Shown here: in pieces, positions 16,483-25,823 of the stretch
Numbering within the stretch: the first letter of the stretch is position 1
Layout: each line of letters opens with the position of its first letter
From: Arenicellales bacterium
GTDB lineage: Bacteria > Pseudomonadota > Gammaproteobacteria > Arenicellales > UBA868
Length of the DNA: 29,999 nucleotides
Direction: 5' to 3'
Assembly: GCA_028825345.1 (NCBI GenBank)
Contig: JAPKAJ010000002.1
Coordinates: 1 to 29,999 of the forward strand
Position numbers and translations under genes: made by a program
Notes under the pieces: generated by a model
Told to the model about the DNA's origin: nothing
The model's input: only the letters and a program-made list of their open reading frames with translations
Database searches by the model: none

Positions 16483-19220
16483 ACCTTTCCGATTCCAGTG
16501 TCGACGCCACCGTTAGTTTCTCCTTAAATGGCCGCGAGGTCAGTGCAGGCCCGGGCGAGAGTATCTTGCAGGTCGCACGGCGCGAAGAGATAGAGATTCC
16601 CCATCTGTGCTACGCAGATGGCCTTGCCGCCGCCGGCAACTGTCGCTCTTGTATGGTAGAGATCGAGGGTGAGCGGGTGTTGGCACCTTCGTGTTGTCGG
16701 ACACCGGTCGATGGAATGCGCGTTGTCAGTAACAGTGCCCGCGCTAAAAATTCTCAGTCGTTGATACTTGAGTTGCTGCGTGGTGAGGTTGGCGAATCCA
16801 GCCACACCCAGGCATCTGAACTTGATGAGTGGTGTAACAAACTCGACGTGCGTGCAAGCCGTTTTGGCGGCCGAACTCAACCCAGTGCGGATATTTCCCA
16901 TCCGGCGATCGCAGTTAAGCTGGAGAGTTGCATTCAGTGTACTCGTTGCGTCAGAGCCTGCCGCGATGAGCAAATGAACGACGTGATCGGGCTGGCCTTT
17001 CGTGGCGCTCATGCGCAGATCGTCTTCGATCTGGGCGATGCTCTTGGCCAGAGCTCATGCGTGGGTTGCGGCGAATGTGTACAGGCCTGTCCTACAGGCG
17101 CGTTGATGCCGGCCAACGACGTGGGTCTGGAAAAGATAGACAAGACGGTTGATTCGGTTTGCCCGTACTGCGGTGTCGGATGTCTTTTGACTTATCATAT
17201 AAAAGATAACCAGATTCAGTATGTGACCGGTCGTGATGGACCCGCTAATAAAAGCCGACTTTGTGTAAAAGGGCGATATGGTTTTGACTACGTCAGCCAT
17301 GCCGAGCGCTTGACGATCCCCTGGGTTCGAAAAGAAGGAATCCCCAAGGGGTTAAACGAACATTTCGATCCGGCAGATCCGGCAAAAATGTTTCGCCCGG
17401 CTTCATGGGAAGAGGCGCTGGACATTGCCGCCAATGGACTAAAGCATATTCGGGATGCGTATGGGCCTAACGCATTGGCCGGATTCGGATCGGCCAAAGG
17501 AAGTAACGAAGAAGCCTATCTGTTTCAGAAACTGGTGCGCACAGGCTTTGGCACGAACAACGTCGATCACTGTACCCGGCTTTGCCATGCTTCATCGGTG
17601 GTAGCTCTGCTTGAAGGCATCGGCTCGGGCGCGGTCTCCAATCAGGTGGAAGACGCGGCCTTGGCTGAAGTCATCGTAGTAATCGGTGCCAACCCCACCA
17701 GTAATCATCCGGTCGCCGCAACCTTTATCAAAAACGCGGCGCGACGCGGTGCGACACTGATCGTGATGGATCCCCGGCGTAACGATCTCGCACGCCACGC
17801 AGATCATTTTTTGCAGTTTCGTGTAGATACTGATGTCGCATTATTGAACGCGATGATTCACACCATCATTGATGAAGACCTTGTCGATTCGGATTTCATT
17901 GCATCGCGTACTCATAACTTCGAGGCGCTAAGTGAGAACGTCAAACATTTCAGTCCCGAGGAGATGGCCCCGATCTGCGGTATCGATGCCGATGTGATCC
18001 GCAAGACGGCGCGAGCCTATGCGACCTCACAAGGGTCGATTATTTTCTGGGGCATGGGTATTTCTCAGCACGTACACGGCACTGATAACGCGCGTTGTTT
18101 GATCGCACTTTCATTGATGACTGGCAATATCGGCCGTCCCGGTACGGGACTGCATCCTTTGCGGGGTCAAAATAATGTACAGGGTGCTTCGGATGCCGGA
18201 TTAATACCAATGATGTTTCCAGATTACCGCCGGGTCGATGATAACGATGCCAGTGAATTCTTCAGCCAATACTGGAACGCGTCTCTTGACAATATCCCAG
18301 GCCTTACGGTGGTCGAGATTATGGATGCGGCCTATGAGGGACGTATTAAGGGTATGTATGTCATGGGAGAAAATCCTGCGATGTCGGACCCAGACCTTAA
18401 TCATGCACGTGGTGGCCTCGCGGCACTGGATCACTTGGTCGTGCAGGATATCTTCTTGACCGAAACGGCTGCGTATGCCGATGTGGTATTGCCGGCTTCA
18501 GCTTTTCCCGAGAAAACCGGTACATTTTCCAATACCGACCGTCGTGTCCAAATGGGCCGCCAAGCGCTGGGCATGCCCGGCGAGGCGCGCCATGATATCT
18601 GGATCATCCAGCAATTGGCTGCGCGACTTGGCCTGGTCTGGCAATATGATGATGTCAGTGAAGTGTTTGAAGAGATGCGTGGGGCGATGCCGAGCATTGC
18701 CGGGATGACCTGGCAGCGTTTAGAGCAAGAACACAGTATCACCTACCCTTGTGTTGATGATCAGGATTTGGGTCAGGGCGTAGTATTTCAGGAGAAGTTT
18801 CCAACGGCGGATGGCCGAGGACGCTTTGTGCCTGCCAAGCCTGAGAGCGCCGATGAAATGCCAGATGAGGAGTTCCCCTTTGTATTGATCACTGGGCGTC
18901 AGCTTGAGCACTGGCATACCGGATCTATGACCCGGCGTGCCAAAGTGCTCGACGCCATTGAGCCCGAGGCGGTGGTTAGTGCGCACCCCGAAGATCTTGA
19001 ACGTCTGAAGATCAGTGAAGGCAGTTCGCTCCGGGTCGCATCACGACGCGGTGAACTGGTGGCACTCGCACGCGCTGATAGTGGGCTCCAGCCCGGCGAG
19101 ATCTTTATACCATTTTGCTATCACGAAGCGGCAGCAAATCTGCTTACCAACGCCGCTTTGGATCCGTTCGGCAAGATTGCCGAAGTTAAGTACTGTGCAG
19201 TGAAAGTTAACCCGGCCTGA
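16479..19220 (+). CDS. fdsA: Formate dehydrogenase catalytic (alpha) subunit, molybdenum, Cys type
   Basis: A 913-residue molybdopterin enzyme oxidising formate to CO2. Domains in order: an N-terminal [2Fe-2S] ferredoxin domain (C44, C55, C58, C72 or C73), two [4Fe-4S] clusters (C151/154/157/161 region and C194/197/200/204), and the bis-MGD catalytic domain with its own cluster (C228, C231, C235, C262). In VDHCTRLCHASS, C369-H370 aligns with the Sec-His pair of E. coli FdhF, so this is a cysteine enzyme. The extra NuoG-type His/Cys cluster expected around residues 108-128 is not visible (only C119 remains). The C-terminal dinucleotide-binding domain is complete. AAGGAGG lies ten bases before the ATG at 16479, which overlaps the fdsB stop. 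No fdhD or fdsC chaperone gene is nearby. Confidence 0.95.
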   Translation: MNLSDSSVDATVSFSLNGREVSAGPGESILQVARREEIEIPHLCYADGLAAAGNCRSCMVEIEGERVLAPSCCRTPVDGMRVVSNSARAKNSQSLILELLRGEVGESSHTQASELDEWCNKLDVRASRFGGRTQPSADISHPAIAVKLESCIQCTRCVRACRDEQMNDVIGLAFRGAHAQIVFDLGDALGQSSCVGCGECVQACPTGALMPANDVGLEKIDKTVDSVCPYCGVGCLLTYHIKDNQIQYVTGRDGPANKSRLCVKGRYGFDYVSHAERLTIPWVRKEGIPKGLNEHFDPADPAKMFRPASWEEALDIAANGLKHIRDAYGPNALAGFGSAKGSNEEAYLFQKLVRTGFGTNNVDHCTRLCHASSVVALLEGIGSGAVSNQVEDAALAEVIVVIGANPTSNHPVAATFIKNAARRGATLIVMDPRRNDLARHADHFLQFRVDTDVALLNAMIHTIIDEDLVDSDFIASRTHNFEALSENVKHFSPEEMAPICGIDADVIRKTARAYATSQGSIIFWGMGISQHVHGTDNARCLIALSLMTGNIGRPGTGLHPLRGQNNVQGASDAGLIPMMFPDYRRVDDNDASEFFSQYWNASLDNIPGLTVVEIMDAAYEGRIKGMYVMGENPAMSDPDLNHARGGLAALDHLVVQDIFLTETAAYADVVLPASAFPEKTGTFSNTDRRVQMGRQALGMPGEARHDIWIIQQLAARLGLVWQYDDVSEVFEEMRGAMPSIAGMTWQRLEQEHSITYPCVDDQDLGQGVVFQEKFPTADGRGRFVPAKPESADEMPDEEFPFVLITGRQLEHWHTGSMTRRAKVLDAIEPEAVVSAHPEDLERLKISEGSSLRVASRRGELVALARADSGLQPGEIFIPFCYHEAAANLLTNAALDPFGKIAEVKYCAVKVNPA

Positions 19221-19236
19221 ACAATAAGGAGAAACC

Positions 19237-20118
19237 ATGGCGACACGGATTGATGGCAAGGCATTTGCTGCTGGCTTGCGGGAAAAAGTTTCCGAGGCGG
19301 TAAGCACGCTCACCAGAGAATATGATTTGGTGCCGGGCCTGGCAGTCGTGCTGGTAGGGGAAGACCCGGCCAGTGAGGTTTATGTTCGCAATAAGGGTAA
19401 GCAGACACTGGAAGTCGGCATGAACTCTTACGAGCACAAACTGCCGGACACGGCCAGCCAATCAGAATTACTTGCAGTCATCGAACAGTTAAATAACGAC
19501 TCCAAGGTTCACGGGATACTGGTGCAATTGCCACTACCGGATCAGATCGATTCACAGGCGGTCATCAATGCCATCGATCCAGACAAGGACGTCGATGGTT
19601 TTCATCTGGTTAATGTGGGGCGACTGGCAACGGGCGCGCCCGGCCTGGTGCCCTGTACCCCGTTAGGGTGCATGATGTTGCTCAAGGATCAACTGGGTGA
19701 TTTATCCGGTAAAAATGCGGTGGTGGTGGGGCGCTCAAATATCGTGGGCAAGCCGATGGGATCGTTGCTGCTGGCACAAAGCTGCACGGTGACGATTGCG
19801 CATTCGCGAACGCAGGATTTAGCGGGCGTTTGTCGTGAAGCGGATATTCTGGTGGCGGCCGTGGGTCGCCCGCAGATGATACCGGGCGACTGGATTAAAC
19901 CCGGCGCAGTGGTGATCGATGTCGGCATCAATCGGATTGAAGGTAAAGAGGGTAAGACCCGTCTTGTCGGTGATGTGGATTTTGATTCGGCATCAGCGAT
20001 CGCCGGAGCGATTACGCCGGTACCCGGCGGAGTAGGGCCTATGACGATCGCCTGTCTTTTGCGTAATACAGTGCAGGCGGCTTGTGCTGCCAATGACCTC
20101 CCTTTTAATCTTGACTAG
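19237..20118 (+). CDS. folD: Methylene-THF dehydrogenase / methenyl-THF cyclohydrolase
   Basis: A 293-residue bifunctional folate enzyme interconverting 5,10-methylene-, 5,10-methenyl- and 10-formyl-tetrahydrofolate, normally with NADP. Signatures are the catalytic lysine block YVRNKGK (K53), GILVQLPLP, DKDVDGFH, VVVGRSNIVGKPMG for dinucleotide binding, and the C-terminal PVPGGVGPMTIACLL. AAGGAG sits about six bases upstream of the ATG at 19237. Only 16 bases separate it from fdsA, so it is very probably in the formate dehydrogenase operon, which suggests that folate-bound one-carbon units and formate oxidation are expressed together. It converges with dnaE2 over 61 bases in which I see no clear terminator. 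Confidence 0.97.
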   Translation: MATRIDGKAFAAGLREKVSEAVSTLTREYDLVPGLAVVLVGEDPASEVYVRNKGKQTLEVGMNSYEHKLPDTASQSELLAVIEQLNNDSKVHGILVQLPLPDQIDSQAVINAIDPDKDVDGFHLVNVGRLATGAPGLVPCTPLGCMMLLKDQLGDLSGKNAVVVGRSNIVGKPMGSLLLAQSCTVTIAHSRTQDLAGVCREADILVAAVGRPQMIPGDWIKPGAVVIDVGINRIEGKEGKTRLVGDVDFDSASAIAGAITPVPGGVGPMTIACLLRNTVQAACAANDLPFNLD

Positions 20119-20179
20119 CTTTTAGTTGTTGGCCCATGACAAGCGGGAAAACTCGACGGTGATCGACTTTTGTCGGTGC

Positions 20180-23100
20180 TTAGCGAAAATCCCGACTTTG
20201 CGTGGTAAGGCTTCCCAGCAGTGCCGTGTAATCGCTCAGCCTGCCGGCAATGATATGGATCACATCGCCGTGGCGTTGAATTTTTCCGTGAACACCAAGT
20301 AGTCGCGCCCCGACCAGCACCTGATGCTGGTTTTCAGCCAGGCGCTGCCATATCACCAGGTTGGTGTTGCCGGTCTCATCTTCAAGCGTTACAAAGGTGA
20401 CATTGTTAGCGCTGGCTGGCCGTTGTCGAGTGGTAACGATTCCCGCCGTATGCACATAGTGACCATCTTTTTTCTGTGCAATACCATCGCTGGTAATGAC
20501 GCCAAGCGTTCGTAGTTGGTTACGCAGTAGAGCTAATGGGTGGGGGCCCAGGGTTAGGCCGGTGCTGGCGTAATCAGCGCAGGCTTCTTCACCTGTGTGT
20601 GGTGTATTCAGTAATGGCGTGGCTTCACGGATATGAGGTTGGGGAAATACCGGGGAGGGTTTCTCAATACCGCTAACCAGCCATCCAGCTTGACGGCGGT
20701 GATGCCCCACCAGAGTTGATAAGGCATTGGCGCTAGCCAGCGCGCGTAGGTCACCGCGCTCCAATGAGGCGCGATGGGCAAGATCATCGGCGCTGGTAAA
20801 GACTCGATGCTGTCGCGCATCGAGTAATCGCTTGGCGCCGGTATAGCTAAGATGCTTGACCATTCTTAACCCCAGGCGCAATACAAGATCTGCCCCCTCT
20901 GATTCCAATGTGCAATCCCAGGCGCTCTTCATAACGTCAATAGGACGTACGGCAACGCCATGCCGACGTACGTCCTGCACTAATTGTGAGGGCGTATAGA
21001 AGCCCATCGGCTGACTGTTCAGCAAAGCGCAGGTAAATGCAGCTGGTTGGTGACACTTAAGCCAGGCCGAAACATATACCAATAATGCAAAACTGGCCGC
21101 ATGCGACTCGGGAAAACCGTATTCACCAAAACCCAGGATTTGCTGATAGATGCGCCGTGCAAAAGCCTCACTGTAACCACGTTCACGCATACCCTCAATT
21201 AATCGGGTTTCATAATGCCCAAGCCCACCGTGGCGTTTCCAGGCAGCCATCGCACGTCGCAGGCCATCGGCCTCTCCCGGGGTAAAGCCTGCAGCGACCA
21301 TCGCCAGTTTGATGACCTGTTCCTGGAAGATAGGCACTCCCAGCGTGCGCTCGAGCACCTCACGGACCGCTTCGCTGGGGTAAGTAACCTCCTCTTCACC
21401 GTTACGCCGCCGCAGGTAGGGATGCACCATGTCGCCCTGGATAGGACCCGGCCGGACGATGGCAACCTCGATGACCAGATCATAAAAACAGCGTGGCCGT
21501 AAGCGCGGCAGCATAGCCATTTGTGCGCGAGATTCGATCTGAAAAACACCTACGGTGTCGGCACGGCTGATCATTCGGTATACCGCGTGGTCTTCCTGGG
21601 GTAGCGTAGCCATGGACAGCGTTTTGCCGCGATGCTGCTTGAGCAAATCAAATGCTTTATGAATCGCGCTCAGCATGCCCAGCGCCAGGCAGTCCACTTT
21701 GAGTAGACCCAACGCATCGATATCGTCTTTATCCCATTGGATTACTGTCCGATCTGCCATGGCTGCGTTTTCGATAGGCACCAGGTCACACAATGGCTCA
21801 TGAGAAATAACAAAGCCTCCAGAGTGCTGCGACAAGTGGCGCGGAAAGCCAACCAGCTCCTGGACCAATGCCAGCAGCTTTCGCAGGACCGGGCCCTTAG
21901 GGTCCAGACCGATTTCACACACACGCTGGGGTACAACTTTCCCGTTTTGCCACCAGGCAAGATTACCAGCCAGGCGATCAAGCTGGTCTTTGGATAGATT
22001 CAGGGCGCGCCCGATATCCCGCACTGCACTGCGTGGGCGATAGGTGATGACTGCGCCGGTTAAAGCGGCCCGCTTACGCCCGTAACGCCGGTAAACGTAC
22101 TGCATCACCTCTTCACGGCGTTCATGTTCAAAATCGACATCAATGTCCGGCGGTTCATTACGCTCACGAGAGATAAACCGTTCGAACAGAATCTCCATAT
22201 GGGCCGGGTCCACTTCGGTGATGCCAAGCGCAAAGCACACTGCTGAGTTGGCTGCCGAGCCCCGGCCCTGGCAGAGAATACCCTGTGAGCGGGCAAAACG
22301 AACGATGTCGTAGACGGTTAGAAAGTAACTTTCGTAATCGAGCTCCTTAATCAAAGTCAGTTCGTGTTCAATCTGTTGAACCACTTTGAGCGATGGGCCA
22401 TCAGGCCAACGTGTGGTCATGCCTGCTTTGGTTAACTGGCGCAGGTACTGTGTTGGCGTGAGATCGGCAGGTATGAACTTGCGTGGATAGGTGTAGTTCA
22501 GCTCATTCAATGAAAAATCACAGCGGTGGGCTATTTTTACGCTCTCATCGAGCAAAGTGCGAGGATAGATGCACTCGAGAACAGCTGAGGTTCGCAGATG
22601 GCGCTCGGCGTTGGGTGCAAGGTCATACTTGATTTCAGTCACCGATTGTCTGCGCCGGACCGCGGTTAAAGTGTCCTGTAGCGCCTGGCGTGAGCGTACG
22701 TGCATGTGTACGTTGCCAGTGGCAACCAGGGGTACGCCTGTTTTTTGTGACAAAACCTGCAGCGCTTTTTGGTGTGCCTGATCACCTCCGTTACTGGATT
22801 GCTCGAGTGCCAGCCAGGTTCGCCCAGGCATTAATGATTGGATATGCCTGGCGTGATAAGACAGAGCCCTGTAGCGTTCCGTAAGAGTGCTGGCTGGCGC
22901 TGGGGTCGGGTCACACGGCAGCAGGGCGAGGCAGTTCTGCAGGCGCTTGGTGCAAAGGTCGTCAATGTTCAGGGAGTACGAGCCCTTGCCTGCACGCTGG
23001 CGCGCCCGGGTAATTAACCGGGTCAGGTGGCGATAACCTTCTCGATTGGTTACTAACAGAACCAGACTATTGCCGTTTTCCAGCGTGAATTCGCTGCCAA

Positions 23101-23290
23101 TGATGAGCTGTAAGCCCAACTCCTGTGCCGCGACATGCGCCCGCACTGTGCCGGCAATACTGCATTCATCCGTCAGTGCCAGGGCCCGATAACCAAGCTT
23201 AGAAGCTCGGTGGACCAGTTCAACAGGGTGTGAGGCGCCGCGTAGAAAGCTGAAATTTGACAGGCAGTGCAGTTCGGCATAGCCGGACAC
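20180..23290 (-). CDS. dnaE2: Error-prone DNA polymerase DnaE2
   Basis: A 1036-residue C-family polymerase of the DnaE2/ImuC type, shorter than replicative DnaE (about 1160). An N-terminal PHP domain begins at AELHCLSNFSFLRGASHP (residues 5-22) with LTDE at 39-42. The catalytic aspartates are in PDIDVDF (381-387), preceded by GRGSAANS (342-349). QHSGGFVIS and the C-terminal OB-fold (AGIVTTRQRP, FVTLEDETGNTNLVIW) are present. The protein performs mutagenic translesion synthesis after DNA damage, usually with ImuA and ImuB, neither encoded here. The start is a GTG at 23290; a LexA box begins 15 bases upstream, which limits any longer start. The frame is intact throughout. Confidence 0.96.
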   Translation of the reverse strand: MSGYAELHCLSNFSFLRGASHPVELVHRASKLGYRALALTDECSIAGTVRAHVAAQELGLQLIIGSEFTLENGNSLVLLVTNREGYRHLTRLITRARQRAGKGSYSLNIDDLCTKRLQNCLALLPCDPTPAPASTLTERYRALSYHARHIQSLMPGRTWLALEQSSNGGDQAHQKALQVLSQKTGVPLVATGNVHMHVRSRQALQDTLTAVRRRQSVTEIKYDLAPNAERHLRTSAVLECIYPRTLLDESVKIAHRCDFSLNELNYTYPRKFIPADLTPTQYLRQLTKAGMTTRWPDGPSLKVVQQIEHELTLIKELDYESYFLTVYDIVRFARSQGILCQGRGSAANSAVCFALGITEVDPAHMEILFERFISRERNEPPDIDVDFEHERREEVMQYVYRRYGRKRAALTGAVITYRPRSAVRDIGRALNLSKDQLDRLAGNLAWWQNGKVVPQRVCEIGLDPKGPVLRKLLALVQELVGFPRHLSQHSGGFVISHEPLCDLVPIENAAMADRTVIQWDKDDIDALGLLKVDCLALGMLSAIHKAFDLLKQHRGKTLSMATLPQEDHAVYRMISRADTVGVFQIESRAQMAMLPRLRPRCFYDLVIEVAIVRPGPIQGDMVHPYLRRRNGEEEVTYPSEAVREVLERTLGVPIFQEQVIKLAMVAAGFTPGEADGLRRAMAAWKRHGGLGHYETRLIEGMRERGYSEAFARRIYQQILGFGEYGFPESHAASFALLVYVSAWLKCHQPAAFTCALLNSQPMGFYTPSQLVQDVRRHGVAVRPIDVMKSAWDCTLESEGADLVLRLGLRMVKHLSYTGAKRLLDARQHRVFTSADDLAHRASLERGDLRALASANALSTLVGHHRRQAGWLVSGIEKPSPVFPQPHIREATPLLNTPHTGEEACADYASTGLTLGPHPLALLRNQLRTLGVITSDGIAQKKDGHYVHTAGIVTTRQRPASANNVTFVTLEDETGNTNLVIWQRLAENQHQVLVGARLLGVHGKIQRHGDVIHIIAGRLSDYTALLGSLTTQSRDFR

Positions 23291-23305
23291 AGTGTTTTCT
23301 CTAGT

Positions 23306-23325
23306 TACTGTATATTTATACAGTA
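23306..23325 (-). promoter_or_regulatory. LexA (SOS) operator of dnaE2
   Basis: TACTGTATATTTATACAGTA matches the E. coli LexA consensus TACTGTATATATATACAGTA at 19 of 20 positions, including both CTGT/ACAG half-sites with the standard eight-base spacing. It sits directly between the MFS stop and the dnaE2 start, with AT-rich promoter-like sequence overlapping it, so LexA binding should block dnaE2 transcription until SOS induction. Confidence 0.93.
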
Positions 23326-23373
23326 TATAAGAATTCTACCAGTAGCGCTAAGTTACGCCAGCGTCATAGGTGA

Positions 23374-24555
23374 TCAGCGTCGCGCGGTTGCGATAAAACC
23401 CACTGCGAGTAAAGATAAGCCTCCAGCAAGCCCAAAGCTGGCCACCAGGCTGAAATCCCCGACCAGGCCTGCAAGCACTGCGCCCAGGGCGCCAACGCCG
23501 TCGAGCACCACAAAGACAAAGCCCAATGCAGTGGCCTCATGTTTACTGGCGTGATCAACCGCCATTGCCAGGACTCCTGATCGAATGGTGACCAGCACAG
23601 CCATTGCCATCGTCAGCAGACTGATGATCAGCACAGGGGCATCAAACAGGACTACAGCGCCGGCCAAGCCAGCAGCCACCACCGAACCGACAGCAAAGAT
23701 TCCAAAGCGTCCCCGCCGATCCGATAGCCGCCCGACAATTGGCTGACCAATAGAGCCCACAAGCATGGCGGCCGCGAAGGCCATGCCGGTTTGCGCTGAG
23801 TTGAATCCCAACTCGCGCTGCATAAAGAGTGGTGACATGGTCATCAAGGCAATGAGAGCCATGTTGTAGGTGGCGATTCCAGCGATCAGAAACAAGCCGG
23901 TCCGGCTGCGCCACTGAGTAATGAAAGCGCCAAGATCGGCTCGTGATATGACGGTACTGGCATGTCGACTCGGAATCCGGTGCGCAATAAACAAAAAGGC
24001 AATTCCCATTAAGGTAGCGGGTATCACTGAGAACTGAAGTACCACGCGCCAATCCAGAAAAGCCAGCAGAAAACCGACCAGCAGCGGCGAGAGCACTTCG
24101 GCCAGTGTTCCTCCAACGGCATGCACTCCTAATGCCTGACCACGCTGTTTGGGCATCTGTCTTACCAGTATTCCGGTGGCAATCGGATGCCAGGCGGCAT
24201 CACCCATACCGCCGATAGCCAGCAGGATCGCCAACGACCAGAAGCTTGGGGCCGTTGACGCCAGTAGATAGCCCAGCGCTACCCACCAGAATGTACAGAG
24301 CAGCAATCGCCCCTGCAAACGTGTGCGGTCTGCCAGCACACCGGCCGGAAAATAGGCAAGCGAAGCACCAATCGAATGAATGGCAAGTAGCAGTCCGACC
24401 TCGGAGGGTTTTAGGTCAAAGGCCAGGCCGATAGCAGGCGCCAGCAGCCAGATTGCTGCAGGTAGCCAGTCGTTAGACAGGTGGCCAAACACGAAGATGC
24501 CTTGCAGTGCTGCCAGGCCCAGGGGTTTTTCGGTTTTATGTTTTTGTGTTGCCAA
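23374..24555 (-). CDS. MFS transporter
   Basis: A 393-residue major facilitator with about twelve hydrophobic segments. Typical loops are visible: FPAGVLADRTRLQGR (the loop 2-3 motif A equivalent) and GRLSDRRGRFG in the second half. The GGMGDAAWHPIATGILVRQMPKQRGQALG stretch (in pieces GGMGDAAWHPIA and PKQRGQALG) resembles the Fsr/fosmidomycin-resistance and drug-efflux-like branch, but the substrate cannot be assigned. The start appears to be a TTG at 24555, with a stop three codons upstream and no clear Shine-Dalgarno; a start slightly inside remains possible. It diverges from the decarboxylase gene across about 70 bases, and dnaE2 follows 83 bases downstream under its own SOS promoter. Confidence 0.88.
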   Translation of the reverse strand: MATQKHKTEKPLGLAALQGIFVFGHLSNDWLPAAIWLLAPAIGLAFDLKPSEVGLLLAIHSIGASLAYFPAGVLADRTRLQGRLLLCTFWWVALGYLLASTAPSFWSLAILLAIGGMGDAAWHPIATGILVRQMPKQRGQALGVHAVGGTLAEVLSPLLVGFLLAFLDWRVVLQFSVIPATLMGIAFLFIAHRIPSRHASTVISRADLGAFITQWRSRTGLFLIAGIATYNMALIALMTMSPLFMQRELGFNSAQTGMAFAAAMLVGSIGQPIVGRLSDRRGRFGIFAVGSVVAAGLAGAVVLFDAPVLIISLLTMAMAVLVTIRSGVLAMAVDHASKHEATALGFVFVVLDGVGALGAVLAGLVGDFSLVASFGLAGGLSLLAVGFIATARR

Positions 24556-24627
24556 TGGGCTTTAGGTGAAAGGTTGTGTCAGAATCGCATTTACGCCACG
24601 AACCAGGAGAGGGTGTCAGAGTCCGTC

Positions 24628-25788
24628 ATGGATGCACCTGTACGCCAGAAAGTTGATCTACCCGTTTACCCCTCGCCTGAGGCGGTTGTTGCAGATCTTG
24701 ATCCGAGCTACCCAATTTTTTGTGTGCGCCCCCATAAGATTCATTCAGTGGCCCGGCGTTTTGTCGAGGGCTTTCCCGGGGACGTTTTATACGCGGTGAA
24801 GTGTAACCCTGAACCGCATATGCTGGACGCGCTTTTCGCAGCCGGTGTGCAACATTTTGATACCGCCTCTTTGGCTGAGGTGGCGCGTGTATCGGAGCAG
24901 TTACCCGGCGCCACTAGCTACTTCATGCACCCAATCAAGAGTCGGGCGGCTATTCTTTCGGCCCATAGGGTGTATGGCGTAGACCATTTTGTAGTTGATC
25001 ACCCGGCAGAGCTTGAAAAGATTGCCCAGATTATCCCGCCAGGACCTGACACAGTCATCGTGGTGCGCCTTGAGATTCATTACGAGGGCGCAGTGTACGA
25101 ATTATCCAGCAAATTCGGTGCGCCGGTGCCCGAGGCGGCGGCGCTGGCGCGTGACGCCTTGGCCCGTGGTTACCGTTATGGTTTGTCGTTTCATGTCGGC
25201 TCGCAGTGTCTGGAAGCTGAGGGTTTTGAAATGGGTCTGGACCTTGTTGGCCAGGTGATTACACAGGTTGGCGAGGGGCCAGTTTGCGTGGATGTGGGTG
25301 GTGGATTCCCAGGTCATTATCTCAACTCCCAAGGCGCGGAATTGGACGATTATTTTGTTGCGATTCGCAAGGGTTTAGCGACGCTGGCGTTGCCTGAAGA
25401 GTGCCGGGTTTTGTGCGAGCCCGGGCGCGGGCTTTGTGTTGATGGAGAATCTCTTATTACCCAGATTCATCTGCGCAAGGATGATGCGCTGTATCTCAAT
25501 GATGGCATGTACGGAAGCTTTATCGAGGAGAAACTCGGCCTTCAGTTGCCCGCGCGAATGGTCGGTTCGAGACCATTCGCTTCCCAGACAAAAGAGTACA
25601 CGCTGTACGGACCGACATGTGATTCACTGGATATTTTTCCTCGCCCGATCAGCTTGCCGGTCGATGTTGCCGAGGGGGATTGGATCGAGTTCGACCGTAT
25701 CGGCGCTTACGGCACTGCCTGTCGAACACAATTCAACGGTTTTTACGCTGATACCTTTATTAAGGTTGAGAGTGACTTCGGCGACTAA
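24628..25788 (+). CDS. Type III PLP-dependent decarboxylase (ornithine/diaminopimelate family)
   Basis: A 386-residue alanine-racemase-fold (group IV) decarboxylase. The PLP lysine is K58 in YAVKCNPEP, followed by FHVGSQC, the phosphate-site VDVGGGFPG, CEPGRG, and the partner-subunit cysteine C331 in GPTCDSLD, which is the form seen in eukaryotic-type ornithine decarboxylases. C-terminal GAYGTACRTQFNGF completes the fold. Ornithine decarboxylation to putrescine is most likely; lysine or carboxynorspermidine-like substrates remain possible because specificity residues cannot be judged safely by eye. The ATG at 24628 fits the family length; in-frame starts upstream (24481, 24613) would overlap the MFS promoter region and add an unusual cysteine-rich leader. 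It diverges from the MFS gene. Confidence 0.88.
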   Translation: MDAPVRQKVDLPVYPSPEAVVADLDPSYPIFCVRPHKIHSVARRFVEGFPGDVLYAVKCNPEPHMLDALFAAGVQHFDTASLAEVARVSEQLPGATSYFMHPIKSRAAILSAHRVYGVDHFVVDHPAELEKIAQIIPPGPDTVIVVRLEIHYEGAVYELSSKFGAPVPEAAALARDALARGYRYGLSFHVGSQCLEAEGFEMGLDLVGQVITQVGEGPVCVDVGGGFPGHYLNSQGAELDDYFVAIRKGLATLALPEECRVLCEPGRGLCVDGESLITQIHLRKDDALYLNDGMYGSFIEEKLGLQLPARMVGSRPFASQTKEYTLYGPTCDSLDIFPRPISLPVDVAEGDWIEFDRIGAYGTACRTQFNGFYADTFIKVESDFGD

Positions 25789-25823
25789 GCCGGGGGTATT
25801 TTTGCAGCGGCACGGTTTTTCGG

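Noticed and set aside
16740..16870. Selenocysteine or a disrupted frame in the formate dehydrogenase catalytic subunit
   Set aside because: The frame is open throughout with no internal TGA, and the Mo-ligand position (C369) is cysteine.
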